Origin: Paramacrobiotus metropolitanus
Lineage: Eukaryota; Tardigrada; Eutardigrada; Parachela; Macrobiotidae
DNA length: 64,000 bases
Direction: 5' to 3'
Assembly: GCF_019649055.1 (NCBI RefSeq)
Contig: NW_026570306.1
Coordinates: forward strand, 186,001 to 250,000
Shown here: positions 25,201-36,213 of the stretch, piece by piece
Layout of the letters: each line of letters opens with the position of its first letter
Position numbering within the stretch: position 1 is the first letter of the stretch
Program-made: the position numbers and the translations under genes
Notes under the pieces: generated by a model
The model's database searches: none
What the model was told of the DNA's origin: nothing
Seen by the model: the letters and a program-made list of their open reading frames with translations, nothing else

Positions 25201-25880
25201 CGGATGCGAAATTCTCTGGACTCGTCAACTTCGACAACTGACGCGTACAATGTTTGTGCTCCGAAATCGAAAACCAGGACATTTCGTGTGTCCCGAATAT
25301 CTCTCCAGTAGCCCAGCGCAGCGGCAAGCGGTTCGTTTAAGATTTGGATGACTGTCAGTCCTGCTAACTCTGCGGCTTTTTTCATCGCTTGGCGCTGTGC
25401 GATGCTAAAATTTGCTGGAACAGTTACTACAACGCCAAAAATCTTTGCCGAGAATGTCTTTTCCGCAATATGCTTCAGGTACGACAACATAATTCCGATG
25501 ATCTCTTCTGGAGAATAATAAACTGGTGCGCCGTTCTCTTCGATTTGAACGACAGGAGAGCCGTTTTTGTTGAGAATCGTGTAATACACGGAATTTTTCT
25601 GATCTGCCACATCTGCATGATGGTAAGATTTTCCAAGGATACGTTTGATATTGTATACACAATTTTTCGGTTCGATTGATTGGTGTGCTTTTGCCGCACT
25701 GCCATAAAGCAATTTTCCCACCGTATTCGTTTGATCAAATGCGATGCAGTTAGGTATTACCTGTAAGCCGCTGCTGGGTTCCGAGACTGCGGTGATGCGG
25801 CCACTGCGGCGATCATACACCGCTAAAGTACAGCTAGATGCCCCAAGATGAATGCCAGCCACAAGGTCTCTCGATCCCAT
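16263..25880 (-). CDS. Hsp70-RhoGEF(DH-PH)-protein kinase-Kelch fusion protein (exons 25880-24083, 20197-20010, 19936-18946, 17994-16914, 16806-16263)
   Basis: Five exons join in one frame (4602 nt, about 1533 residues). Residues 5-385 are an Hsp70-type ATPase domain (VVVTVPANF, LNEPLAAALGY, IIVVGGGSRIPKV). From about 438 a DH domain begins (YLAKLIQAEKSHVEHL, then IFPNIEEII and LHAEF), filling the place of the Hsp70 substrate-binding domain. Exon 1 ends AATG|GTAAGT in phase 1 within the last DH helices, and exon 2 (tttgcag|TG) completes them. Exon 3 opens with a PH domain (about 665-790) and, near 895, the kinase glycine loop IGRGAFGIVYKAK and VAIK-like lysine (LLAVKV). Exon 4 gives HGDLKTENVL (about 1036), a DFD in place of DFG, MSPEML, then the first Kelch-like blades; exon 5 completes the Kelch repeats (YVLGG twice). 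DH-PH modules activate Rho GTPases. The fused function is unknown. Intron 1 (20198-24082) carries LINE debris. Confidence 0.85.
18111..18686. repeat. Short inverted pair bounding 576 bp in intron 3 of the fusion gene
   Basis: tgaccggagcgtagc at 18111-18125 is the exact reverse complement of gctacgctccggtca at 18672-18686. Close relatives lie at 8348-8362 (-) and 10978-10991 (+). It may mark the ends of a small mobile element; no target duplication was found. Confidence 0.5.
18797..18921. repeat. GC-rich foldback hairpin in intron 3 of the fusion gene
   Basis: Outer arms ctgtatttttacaagttta and its partner (taaacttgtgaaaatacag) pair around a GC-rich stem built from ggtgggggcgtggccgg and cccggcccccgg. 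The loop is about 20 nt near 18853-18872. The hairpin is about 125 nt long and would be a strong structure in the pre-mRNA. It is probably a miniature foldback element. Confidence 0.75.
20260..21880 (+). pseudogene. Decayed LINE-type (non-LTR) reverse transcriptase in intron 1 of the fusion gene
   Basis: Segments in different frames line up as one reverse transcriptase. They are MPRGSAGGLDYLRPQHLLDL near 20708, then a frameshift after about 20910, then the finger/palm segment ALLKIDFTNAFNCV (21106-21147), SGVQQGDPLGPVFF (21272-21313), another frameshift, and the catalytic box reading YMDEG at 21363-21377 where YMDDG is expected. A thumb-like segment follows at 21636-21860. At least two frameshifts, one in-frame stop and the altered catalytic box show that it is dead. 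It runs antisense to the host gene. The first 240 bp (20260-20500) have a diverged inverted relative at about 39500-39720. Confidence 0.8.
21881..24082. other. Remainder of fusion-gene intron 1
   Basis: No supported gene. A minus frame at 22083-22376 is open for 97 codons and looks mildly protein-like, but no splice pair in the right phase was needed or found: exon 1 and exon 2 of the fusion gene already join within the DH domain. The rest is AT-rich with no obvious repeat. Confidence 0.45.
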
Positions 25881-27191
25881 CTTGCCGAAACCCTTGCGTG
25901 TAAATCTTACGTTTCATGAGGGTCTACTAGAAAACAAATCGTGCAGTTATTGAACTGCTGAATAATAACAGCCTGCTGGCTTATTTACTTGCAGGACTGC
26001 CGGAAACTGTGAATGTCTGTGACAGAAACGAATGCAATGAAAACCGTGTTGTGGCAGCTGTATAACAATCTAATTCTAAGCGAGGCGAGTTAGCGAGAAA
26101 TTAATAACGCCCGCCTAGTGATAAGATGTATTCGGTTTGCCGAAAAGCCATAAACTCTGCTTCCTTAGATAAGATTAAATTAGAACTTTAAAAGTTGTTT
26201 GTTTAGTTTGCTTGTTGTTAACGTACAAACAGACACTGTATATACTATCCATACAAGGTTTGGCAGCCATATGCATAACAAGTATCCTTATTTTCACGTT
26301 TAAAAGCCGTGTTTTTAACGATTTTCAAATTGAAATGGAACGCAAGTTTAGCCAGTAGCAGCGCGTTGGAAACTTTGAGACAAACTCCATAAGACTATTC
26401 TACAGATTGTTTGTCTCTAATGGAATACATATACTGCAATACGTAAACTTATGTTAATTGTTACATCAGTCAGAAGTCTACAACCAAACCAATATTTTAC
26501 AACCAAAAATAAGGTATATCTGTACCGTGTACGTAGATAGTTACAGCAGGTATGATGAACAAAGTGGCCGACTCCTGTGCCATATTTTCGCCGGTAACAA
26601 CCACACCTTCGAAATCGCAGCCTCGGCTAGCGATTAGGCATTCACAATGATCGGTGTACGGTACTGCGGCGTTTGGTACTCGTATAGCCATCAGGAGACT
26701 CGTTTTCATTATGCGGTGGTCTTTAAAGGTTTAGCTCAACAAAAATTGACAGCTCTATTAATCTTGGCCGCCGAAATGCATAGTTATGTTGTTAGAAATG
26801 CTGGTTGAGACCATGAACAGTCTGATGATCGACAGATGACAAGCATTATGCGTCTGCATGTCTGTCTTATCGCAAATCGCCACCGCCTACACAAGCGACT
26901 TCAGCAAAAAATTAAGCACTTCACAAACGAATGAAATTAACCGCAGAATGATTAGACTGACAAATACGAGCCCATAGGTTAACGATGCACAATGAAACGG
27001 TTAATGTAAAGCCATCAGCTTCGTGTCATATGACGTATTTTGCACAGTCACGATGCTCAGAAGGATCAGGGGGAAGTAGGATTTAATTCTAAGGCGTGTT
27101 TTCGAAGATCGATTGTAAAAAATTTGATAATTGTTGGCTGCATTATTAAGGAACGGCATCGATGATTCGTGTTTTATGCGACCGTCGAAAC
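25881..27191. other. Intergenic between the fusion gene and the cysteine-rich peptide cluster
   Basis: No supported gene. The stretch near 26835-26930 (gacaagcattatgcgtctgc and following) resembles 29303-29410, upstream of the second peptide gene. This suggests that the peptide genes were duplicated together with their upstream DNA. Confidence 0.45.
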
Positions 27192-28123
27192 ATGATCTAT
27201 TTGTTGGTTACGATCAGCGCTCTGATTGGTCCTTTGGTGAAGGTTCACGCTACAACCATTAAAAGCCCGCTTGCTTATATCTTGGGCCAGAACAATGGTA
27301 CCACTGGAAATGAAGCACTCAGGAAGGCCGAAGTGAATGCCGTGGTGTCGTTGCTGCGCCAACTGAGACCGGGCTCGCTGCTTGGATTACCACCGGTAAC
27401 GACGACGATCCAAGAAATCATTGCGACAACGAAATCCCCGACGGCTTATGCCGTTAACCAGAGTGCGAGCAGCGATGGAACACAGCACCTTACGAGAGAC
27501 GAATTAAGTGCCATAATGGCGTTGCTGGGGGTGTCGCTACGTGAATCGTCCAGTGCTGCCACATCGGAGCCAGATACCGGCATCAAGATTACAAAGTCGC
27601 CTGCAGCCGCAAAATGTAAGCGAAAGAATGAAAAATCCTATTAGCTACTGATACACATCCCGATATTGTACGGTATAAGACTGCCACACCGGAATCTCGT
27701 ATCGAAAGCGATTATTACCTGTAAATTGTTAGCAACGGATGTATCAACTATCAACAGAGCGAAACACCATCCAATGGCATTTTGCATTACCACCTGTTTT
27801 AGAAAAAGATATTGTCGCGCCAATGTGTCAGCAGTAATCTGTATGTGTGTATTATGCTAACGAAAACGTTCTGTTTTACAGCAACGGCAAGATACGGCAC
27901 CGCCTCGAAATTTACTGTTGCGCCCCGGGTTGCTGGAAAAAGTTCTGTACCCTTCTTGGCAAAAGCGGGTTACAGAAGCACAGCGCCACCACCGACCTGC
28001 GAAATCGGTACCCTGTGCAACGAGTACGAACGCTGCATCTGGCCGTGTTCATGTAGCAATGTTATGAACCGGAGAATCAACGGTCGATGCGGCAAAATCG
28101 TTAGCTGGGTTCCCTTTGGCTAG
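27192..28123 (+). CDS. Secreted six-cysteine (knottin-like) protein, copy 1 (exons 27192-27615, 27882-28123)
   Basis: Two exons joined in phase 1 encode about 221 residues. I start at the second ATG (27192) because MIYLLVTISALIGPLVKVHA is a good signal peptide and aligns with the start of the paralogues; the upstream ATG at 27162 adds ten polar residues. Exon 1 then gives a Thr/Ser-rich spacer with two related helical segments (NEALRKAEVNAVVSLL and HLTRDELSAIMALL). The donor is T|GTAAGC and the acceptor gttttacag. Exon 2 carries a six-cysteine module, CEIGTLC...CIWPCSC...GRCGK, spaced C-x5-C-x5-C-x3-C-x-C-x10-C, and a short tail. The spacing fits the inhibitor cystine knot pattern found in defence and venom peptides, but no named family was recognised. 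It is probably exported; the target is unknown. Confidence 0.8.
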
Positions 28124-29695
28124 GCGGCAGTTGTTTCGTCGCACTTTGGGTGACATGACGATACGTTATCCGTTCTATATCCGCAAGAATTTTATGGTCA
28201 TCATCACCTTGGTCTTAGCTTATCTGATGCTGATGGTTCATCTCTGAAATAATGTCCGGTGCAGATTTTCCATAACATGGCTAACCAGTATTACTGTATA
28301 TACTAAACTACCTTTCGTACTACTCTTTGTGAACGATCTTTTCTTTACCATCTTCTACGTATTCCTACGCATTCCTCCGAAGCGCTTGGTCTCTATTCCG
28401 TATCAAGCATCCACCTGCACCGTTTTTTGGCATTTTCCATGGAGTACGCAACTGTGCAACGAATTGCTTAATTTGTGCACCCATATCTTTACACTTCTGT
28501 GCAAAACGACCCCAACCCACTTTACACATTTCTGCAGAATTATCGTTTATTTATTGATGCATCTTGTTCCGTCTGATCAAAACCGCAGGTGCCCACGAAA
28601 TGGTATCTTAGCGATGCCGAGCTATTATGGCATGGTGAAAATTAAAATTCGGCAAGTGTTTTAGAGTCGGAGTGAGTTCAACGGTGCTATTTCAATAAAA
28701 CACACAGTAAAACCGCTGTCAACCTATGCCTTATTTAAAAACTTTCTACGTGTGCCTATTGTCATGGGCCGACTCACAGCTGAAAAAATTGTCAGTACTA
28801 CACCTGTGCTTTATGATCAACGCGGATAAAGGAGGCGTTCCAGTGCCGGATGTTGTCTGTCGCCTGTCAATAGCCGGTCTAGACTGCACTTCCAGTGATT
28901 TTGACATTTCCTATGGAGTAGCACAACTATACAACGAATTGATTAATTTTGAAACCATATCTTTACGCTGCAACTTGACGCATCACAACTTACACATTAC
29001 TGCAAAAAAATCGTTTATTTATGCAGGCATCTCAGTAGAACACTCAATAAAAGCGCTTTTAGTAATACACATATTTCTGCACAAAAAAGCGTTTTTTTTT
29101 GTTTATGCATCTCATTTGTCAGTAAGACCCATAGTAAATGCGCTTTCAGCTTACAGCTCATTTGCAAAACATTCTAGTAGAGTCTCATTGTCATGGCTGA
29201 AAAACAATGCCTGCGACTGTGTTTTTTTATCAATCCGTCAACGTGCATAAAGAAGGCGTTACAGGACCGGATGTGCCTGTCAATATCCGGTCTTTTCGAC
29301 AGGTGACGAGCATTATGCGCCTGTACGCGTACTTGCAGTTTTTGGCAAACCAACCTATTAAAAACAGTCCGGTTAAAAAATTCGCCAGCTTGTCATATGC
29401 ATAAAATTAAGCACGTATTAGACAACTTTAATGTACTAGGGTAGCTCTGGAACTAGTACTCGTATTTTTAACCGCACGCAGTGCAGAAGCAGTACATAAA
29501 TCACGCAGCAGACAGAGGATCGGTGTCACTTGGTTTACAGCATTTCACAATATCCTGATTAGGAGTCTATGTATTAAGGCTGTATTACGAAAGAAAGATG
29601 GCATACTGAAAAAGTTATAGCAATATTACAGCCGCTGTTGGCTGCATTTTCCAAAGCGTCATAGATTAATCGTAATTTTTGCTATTATCAGAAAT
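28124..29695. repeat. Diverged tandem duplication in the peptide-cluster spacer
   Basis: The segment near 28425-28590 recurs, diverged, near 28895-29060 (shared landmarks ttttccatggagta / tttcctatggagta, acaacgaatt, and atcgtttattta followed by tgcatct). A second pair is ggaggcgttccagtgccgga (28830) and gaaggcgttacaggaccgga (29250). Open frames across this stretch follow the repeat and look non-coding. It records local duplication alongside the gene copies. Confidence 0.5.
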
Positions 29696-31013
29696 ATGTT
29701 GCAGTTGTTAGCTGTGCTCAGCGCGGTGATGGGTCCCATAGCGCCGGTACATGCAGCCACCACTAGTCAGTTCAATATCGCGGCACTGACAAATCTAACC
29801 CAGGTACTGGTGAAAGCACTGGACACCCTCAATGCGCTAAACGACATTGCTAAGCCGAACAATGAAAGTCCAAATATCGCTACCAGCTTCGCGCCTACCA
29901 CTTCATCGACGACCACGACGTCAAGGACCACCAAAGCCCCGCTGAACTTCGTGTTTAACCCAAACAACGGTGCCTAGGGGAATGGGAATGAATCGCTCAA
30001 CAGGGCCGAAGTGAATGCCGTGTTAGCGTTGCTAGGACAATTAGGACTGGGATCGCTGCTGGGATACAGAACGTCACCACCCCGCGCCCAGTGACCGATG
30101 CGTCTACAACAGTGGAAACAGACTGTAAGTAAAAGGAAGAGAATATGCCGTACTTACCGTATTTATCGAATTAGAAGCCCAGGGTTACAAATATTTCAAA
30201 TGACCCACGGGGTGGGCTCTAATTACGGGCATGGGCTTGTATTTTGGGGGGGGGGGCTTCAATTTTTCAAACCAGCTTTTTGGCATTTTTTAATATGGGC
30301 TTTACGGTATTTAATTAAGCCCATGGGCTTCTATTTCGGGGGGGGGGGCTTATAACTTTCAAACGACCTTAGGGGTGGGCTCTAATTACGGGGGGGCTTG
30401 TATTGGGGGGGGGCCTAATTACGGGGGCTTGTATTGGGGGGGGCTTCAAATTCGATAATTACCGTAATTATGTCGGGCTAAACTACAGCATGAAAACATG
30501 AAATCGCAGTTCGCTTAACATCATCTATGTAAATTCGAAAGTGGTTGTTATCCGCTTGCAACGAATGCATCAATAGGAGCAAATACCATAAGTATCTTTG
30601 CGTATTCACGCGTTTTGTAAAAATTGCTTTGCTATCGCGATAATGTTAAGGTTATCTGTATTGCTGCGTGCCGAAACATCGTTTATTCTGCAGCAACTGC
30701 GAACATTGACACAGTCGTGGGGTTCACGGATGCACCCAGGGTTTCCAGATGGGGCCATGAAAATGTTCTAGCAACATTGGCTAAAACAAACCCAGCGCCA
30801 GCGCCAACTTGCGAAATTGGCGCCGTTTGCAACATGTACCAACGCTGCATCTGGCCGTGCACATGTAGCAACGTGATGAATCGGAGGATGAGCGGTCGAT
30901 GCGGCAAAACAGCCAGCCAGCCTCCTCGTCCATGGGTCTACGTGGGGTTTATTCCGTTGAACATTAGAGGGCACGGCAGTACGCCAGCTCCACCACAGCT
31001 ACAAGAGATTTAG
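29696..31013 (+). pseudogene. Secreted six-cysteine protein, copy 2, with broken first exon (29696-30124, 30694-31013)
   Basis: It has the same two-exon plan as copy 1: signal peptide MLQLLAVLSAVMGPIAPVHA, Thr-rich spacer, a helical NESLNRAEVNAVLALL segment, donor T|GTAAGT at 30125, acceptor attctgcag at 30693, then the six-cysteine module (CEIGAVC...CIWPCTC...GRCGK) and a longer Pro-rich tail. Exon 1 has an in-frame TAG at 29975-29977 and, further on, needs a one-base shift near 30066 to reach the donor in phase. Exon 2 is fully open. It is either a recent pseudogene, an exon 1 with an unrecognised splice around the lesions, or a sequence error. The intron (30125-30693) holds a G-rich repeat. 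Confidence 0.65.
30236..30446 (+). repeat. G-tract minisatellite in the intron of copy 2
   Basis: Repeated strings of the form gggcttgtatt followed by 8-12 G occur near 30246, 30338, 30385, 30405 and 30435, mixed with tctaattacggg. Closely spaced runs of more than three G on the + (coding) strand could form G-quadruplexes in DNA or pre-mRNA. Assembly in such runs is error-prone. Confidence 0.75.
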
Positions 31014-33070
31014 GGTCACGAATGTCAGGCGTTTTATCTACATGTTTAGATGGGCTGCTTGTCATCCGATGATTTCTCCCCATGATAATTTCCGATACCT
31101 GCTTTTTGTGGCATTATAAGCACGAGCACCACTTAACAATACTGTAACTGTCGGTAATCACTTTTTCGTATTAACAGTTGCAAAAAGAGGAATTTGACGT
31201 CATTGTCTGAATCCGGGGATTCATGATTGGTAGAAAAAAAGAAGCCGTAAACGACGTTTTTTTATGACTCGCACTTTGTACATGGGATGCGATGACGTTC
31301 ACTTGGTGCCTTTTCTCTATCGCAAAATTAATGTGTTATTAATGGGAACGAGAAGACTAGCTTGATGTTCGCAACGTTCGTCATACCAAAAAACCCTCAA
31401 TGAAAACAAAATGTTTAATTCAATACTTACACAGTATGAATTTTGTAAGTAAATTATCCACGGCACGGCACTTACGGACACGCAAATCTCTCGTGTTTTA
31501 GCGAATGCACAAGTTCGGTCATCATTAAGGTAAACTGCTATAGTAATTTCAGCACGCGCCAGCTTAATGGAAGCGATCTGGAGAGATCTCCACATTTAGG
31601 TATGTTGGTTATTTTTGTGATTAAACAATCACTAATACGTTACTAATTAATATAACTTCCTTATGTTTTGTACAGTATTACGTTGCTTCGTTCTTCCCGC
31701 GCCGCTATGAAAATGATAGTACCGGCTTGCGCGCACCTCCCGGTGGGAAAAGGGCCGCTATCACACATAAAAGCGCTTCAGTGGTCGACGCCTTTAACAA
31801 CATCCTGTGTCTCGACAAGTGACGAATTTTGTGCTTTACGCGCATCGTGTGATGTCCGCTTTTCAACAAAAAATTCTAAGCCTGTCAATTCCAACGAACG
31901 CGGCAGACAATCAAGTAGCATACCGACCAATAAATCACCGGTTTGACCACATACTGATTGACAGCTCAGCATAGTCAACAGAGGAATTTTTTGTAATTAC
32001 CGGATACGGTTTGACAATGTTTGCAAGACAACTGTCAAACCGTTTTTCACCCTATTGTGCTCACCAGCATCAAGATTCAGTAGCGTAACTACCGACGCAG
32101 TTATTCAACGTAACTACCGACCGAGGCTGGGGCGCGCCGTAGGGGTAAAAATGGTGCGACAGCGATCAAAAACAAAACACAGAAACCATTACGGGGAGTG
32201 CGTTGACAGCTTGTAAAATCTATGCATACAAACAAGTGACGTAGGGACCGCTCAGAAATGGGCTTGTATATATGGCTCACAACGTGTTTGAGCGACCGGG
32301 TGTGCGGAGGTGCCAGCCACCTGGCAGGTACACATACAAGTAGCCGATCGGCCCGATCTGACTGCCAGTTGATCTCCAAAATTTGGAAAACTCATCTTTC
32401 GTTTACATCTCAACGGATCTTCCCAGTCGATATATCAGAAGATGTAGAATCAAATTTCAAACTTTTTGATATCTAGCGGGTGGCTATTTATGGCAAATCA
32501 AGAAAGTTATGGCTGTTTTAGTTTCTCGTAGACACAGCATAAGCCCGAGCGAGGAGGCGTTGCTTGCATCGTATGTTAAGTCTACGAGAAACCAAAACAG
32601 TCATAACTATGTCGATTCGTCATAAATATGCACTCGTTAGGTATCAAAAAGTTTGAAATTTAATTTTACATCTTCTGATATGTCGACTGAAAATATCCGT
32701 TGAGAAGAAAATGAAAGACGAGCGTTTGAAATTTCGAGATCAACTGGCAGTTGGTTCAGCTACTTGTTTGTATGCGTGCAAAGGGGTGGAGTTACATGCA
32801 TACACGTAAGGGCCTTACGTGGATGGATCTTTGGCACCGCCTTCATACACGCATACATCTACTTTGCGCGGCAGCGAATCGCTGCCTCGTGGGTTCGGCC
32901 GTGACGTCACGTGTTTGTATGTAGAGATTCCGTGTATAGATGAAGTTTGCAAACGCTAACCCACTATTAATTTTTACATGGCAATAAAAGGTTTGAACAA
33001 CATGTTCGTTTATATCTTGACAATTTATTTTAAAACCTTCTATTTAATAAGAGTATATTATTATCGAAAT
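31014..33070. other. Spacer between peptide copies 2 and 3
   Basis: No supported gene. The only structure is the foldback at 32215-32937, listed separately. Frames at 31317-31595, 31668-31946 and 32101-32476 have no domain and partly lie in that foldback. Confidence 0.45.
32215..32937. repeat. Foldback element, about 720 bp, between peptide copies 2 and 3
   Basis: Reverse-complement landmarks pair around a centre near 32545. Outer: atgcatacaaacaagtgacg (32221) with acgtcacgtgtttgtatgta (32903). Middle: ctgccagttgatctc (32360) with gagatcaactggcag (32734). Inner: tagtttctcgtagac (32519) with gtctacgagaaacca (32580). The outer arms are more diverged than the inner ones. No transposase frame is present. 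It is a non-autonomous foldback-type element. Confidence 0.78.
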
Positions 33071-34557
33071 ATGTTTTCCCTGTTCATTGTCGTGAGTGTT
33101 GTAGCCGAGTCCGGTGCACGCTGCGGTGAAGGAAATTGCCAAGCCGAACACTGAAGACCGGGTAAGCACTGGCATTCCCTCGACGACATCTAAAAGTGCC
33201 CTGCTGGCGCATATCCGCGACCATATCAACCAGAGCGCCGCAAATGAAACATTTAACAAGTCAGAAGTGAGTGCCGTGATAGCGCTGCTGCAACAACTGG
33301 CATCCGCGGCGCCGGGTGGATCTCCCATTGCTACGACACCTGAACCAAGTGTCACCGTCTCTACCACATTGGAAACCAACGTCTCAGATTGTAAGTAAGA
33401 AGCAAAGATTATTCTCTCCGTGTGAAAAATCGGTCATGCAGAAGTTGACTAACCATAAACACAATCCTGGTGATAAGCTGCCGCAGTCTTGACTTTCTAA
33501 TTTCGGTATGGGTTTTGAATGTTAACGACACTGTCCAGAGTATATTGACTTTTGGTACTTTCAGGTACAACTCCGTAAAGGTGACCGAAAATGTCTGACT
33601 GTTTTGATGGTGCTAAGTGCTAACAAATACCGAAATCCCGGGACTTTCAGTTATCGCAAGCGTACAACTTGGGGAATTGATACCCTAACTGCAATCTGAC
33701 CATGAGTGTCGAAAATCTAAATCTGCATCGGGTTATAGCAGTCGAAGGTAGGTAAATAACTTTTGCTAGACCAAAATACCGGCACCAAAAGTCTGGATTT
33801 CAGGTAGGACACATTTCACCGAAAGTCGGCGCACTTTCTTCAGTACTACAGTTCTCTGCGTCGCTCCTCATTTACAAGCTTGCATAAAAACAGTATGTAA
33901 TAATTATGACATAATCGATTTTTGTCATGTGGAACAACGCAGGGAATACCGCATCTTGGTTTCCGTTACGCGGATCCTGAATGTGAAAAATGTCCGGAAT
34001 GCAAAAAACGTTGATGTAGTTATCGAAAGCCGGACATTAACCGAACGTCCGGACATTGCAATAAACTGCAGCAACGCTTTACCAAATCCCGTTCGCAAAC
34101 TAAGCATTTTGCGCCAGCGGTCTCCTTATAAATTTAGGCTGTTCAGACGCATTTTATATGTATAACACGGTGATTTAACACCCAAGAACAACATCAACCA
34201 TATAATAACCCACTTTCGCCTCTTCTGCAGCAACTGTGAGCGACAGTACAATCGTAGGTGCAAACGGATTTCCCCAGCTTTTCCAAAGGAGCCCCTGCAG
34301 ATTTCGTAACAACCGTGACTAATGAAACCACAACCCCAGCACCCCTGACCTGCCAAATCGGGGCCATCTGTAACATGAAAAAACCGTGTATGGCGAGGGG
34401 CATGTGTAGCAACGTCATGGACTGGAGAGCCAACGGCAGTTGCGGCCGAAGAGTCAGCCAAATGAGTCGCTCTCCCTACGTCTATTGGAACAACGGGTTT
34501 GGTTTTGGCGTTCTGTTGCTTCGTCAAACTCGTGGGAGTATGACCACCGATATGTAA
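33071..34557 (+). pseudogene. Secreted six-cysteine protein, copy 3, frameshifted (33071-33390, 34231-34557)
   Basis: The ATG at 33071 opens a signal-like start (MFSLFIVVSVV), but that frame runs into a stop soon after. The paralogue-like spacer (EIAKPNTEDRVSTG and the helical FNKSEVSAVIALL segment) continues one frame away from about 33102 and reaches a perfect GTAAGT donor at 33391 in phase 1. The acceptor cttctgcag at 34230 is conserved, yet the six-cysteine part of exon 2 is open only in another frame, from about 34258. Its cysteine pattern has changed: the CIWPC block of the others reads CMARGMC, which shifts one cysteine. Two frameshifts and this change suggest decay. Alternative splicing or assembly error is possible. 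Confidence 0.6.
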
Positions 34558-36213
34558 AAAATCTACCGCAACCACAAGAGATTTATGTTTTCACGGCTGT
34601 TTACTCTCGTGGTACGAGTATTCACTTTTCTGTTGGATAGCCGAGGTACAGTATTACGACATTCTGCTGCCACAAAATCTCTGATAAATAAATTTCTTGG
34701 TTTATAACAATCCAGTTACGTATTGTATCACACATTAATCATAAGCAATTAACAATTTGGGCTATTATTACCGCGGCTACCGGATCTATTTCTGCAGTTA
34801 TTTACTCGTGCACTCGAATCGATGCATAACCTTTATGCATAATCAGCCTAGCGCCATTTATTCATGCACGCAGAGGGTTGGTTTGTGCTTTCGGTTTTTG
34901 CCTTGTTTTTGTGTACTAAAAATATGACGCGACAGTATTACAATGATCAGATTTAAATGATTGTTTGCAGTATCATATAACAAGTGAACGGCTCAAATGA
35001 GTAAAGTTATTACAGTTACTACACGACATCTGCAAAAGTCTGCAAGGGTTGTTTTCAAAGTTTGTAGTTAGTAATCCCAGTTTTTGCACCTTTACAACTA
35101 CGAGCTACATTTTAAGTTGCATATTGGTACAGGCACAGCACCATGGAACAATTATTCGTCAGGAAAGAGCGCCAGCTCTTTTACCGCAATACGTCTCGAT
35201 GCCGGAAATCGTTATCAACAGACAACAAACTGTCTTTTAGTACAGGGCGAGCATGATATCAGCGTACGTGTACTCTTCTTCGTTGTCAATCGCAAATCAC
35301 GCATGCCTATTCAACCAACCGTTGTAAAACAATGAACCGGTTCGTCAAAATTAATACAGAAAGGAGAGGCCCATTAATTGACAATCGTTCTTGCGGAAGG
35401 AACACAAGCATTCTTGTTGATGAAACGGATGACAGCAAAATAACACGAGTACATAATTATTTCCCACATGTTCAGTGTAAACCAAATTAGCCAGTGCATG
35501 TGGGCTGTCACTGCGTAGCCGGCAACACATTTCAGAACGTCTTGGACAAACAAAACACTTTCATCTTAGCCACCGTCAAGTCCGAAACGACAGTCTAGCA
35601 TGCCTACATTACGTATAAATGAAACGTGATAAATTCCGGATACCGCCGTCAACATCCGGTTTCGGGACAGCGCAACAAATAAATAAAATCCTTCGACCAC
35701 ACAACGCTCTGCGTGACCAAACCACCGTGATAAACAATACTTATTACGCCACATAAAAAAATTAGCCGCGTGGGAATCAACAAACAGTTAAATTCGCCGG
35801 AAGGAATGTTTACGTTTCTTTAACTTGCCGGGCGGAAGCAGCATCCGCTGTAATTTAAGTAACTGGAAATTTCTTATAATCAGAGAAGCGTTTCCCAAAT
35901 ATGTAATGATTCGGCGCCATTTATTTGTTGATTTGATGACAGGTTTTTGTGATTTTTCAACCAATTGTCGACAGCAACGCTCTGAGGTTCTCAACTTACG
36001 TTCACCGATGCGTTTTAAAACCGCTTTGTTGACCCTTAATTTTCTATAAAGCTTACCATTAGTTAACGGACAGAGAATTTTTTTTTCACGACTTCCAGTG
36101 AACAAATGCTGTTTTGCCAGTTGTAATCCCATACTATGAAGTGTGCCAAGCTCGCTAGAAATGGATTACTCCCTCTAATTGCAATTAAATTAAATTGAAT
36201 TGTCATTATTATC
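34558..36213. other. Spacer between peptide copies 3 and 4
   Basis: No supported gene. A Lys/Arg-rich minus frame at 35788-36132 (ATG at 36132, 114 residues) is the longest, with no domain recognised; I would not call it a gene on this evidence. The string ccgtcaacatccggtttcgggaca near 35650 resembles repeats at 28850 and 29280. Confidence 0.4.

Noticed and set aside
28329-29404. Long + strand frames as secreted or membrane proteins
   Set aside because: They follow a diverged tandem duplication in the spacer and have no conserved protein between the two copies.
35788-36132. Lys/Arg-rich 114-codon minus frame as a ribosomal-type protein
   Set aside because: No match to a family I know; it lies in the upstream region of peptide copy 4 and may be chance.
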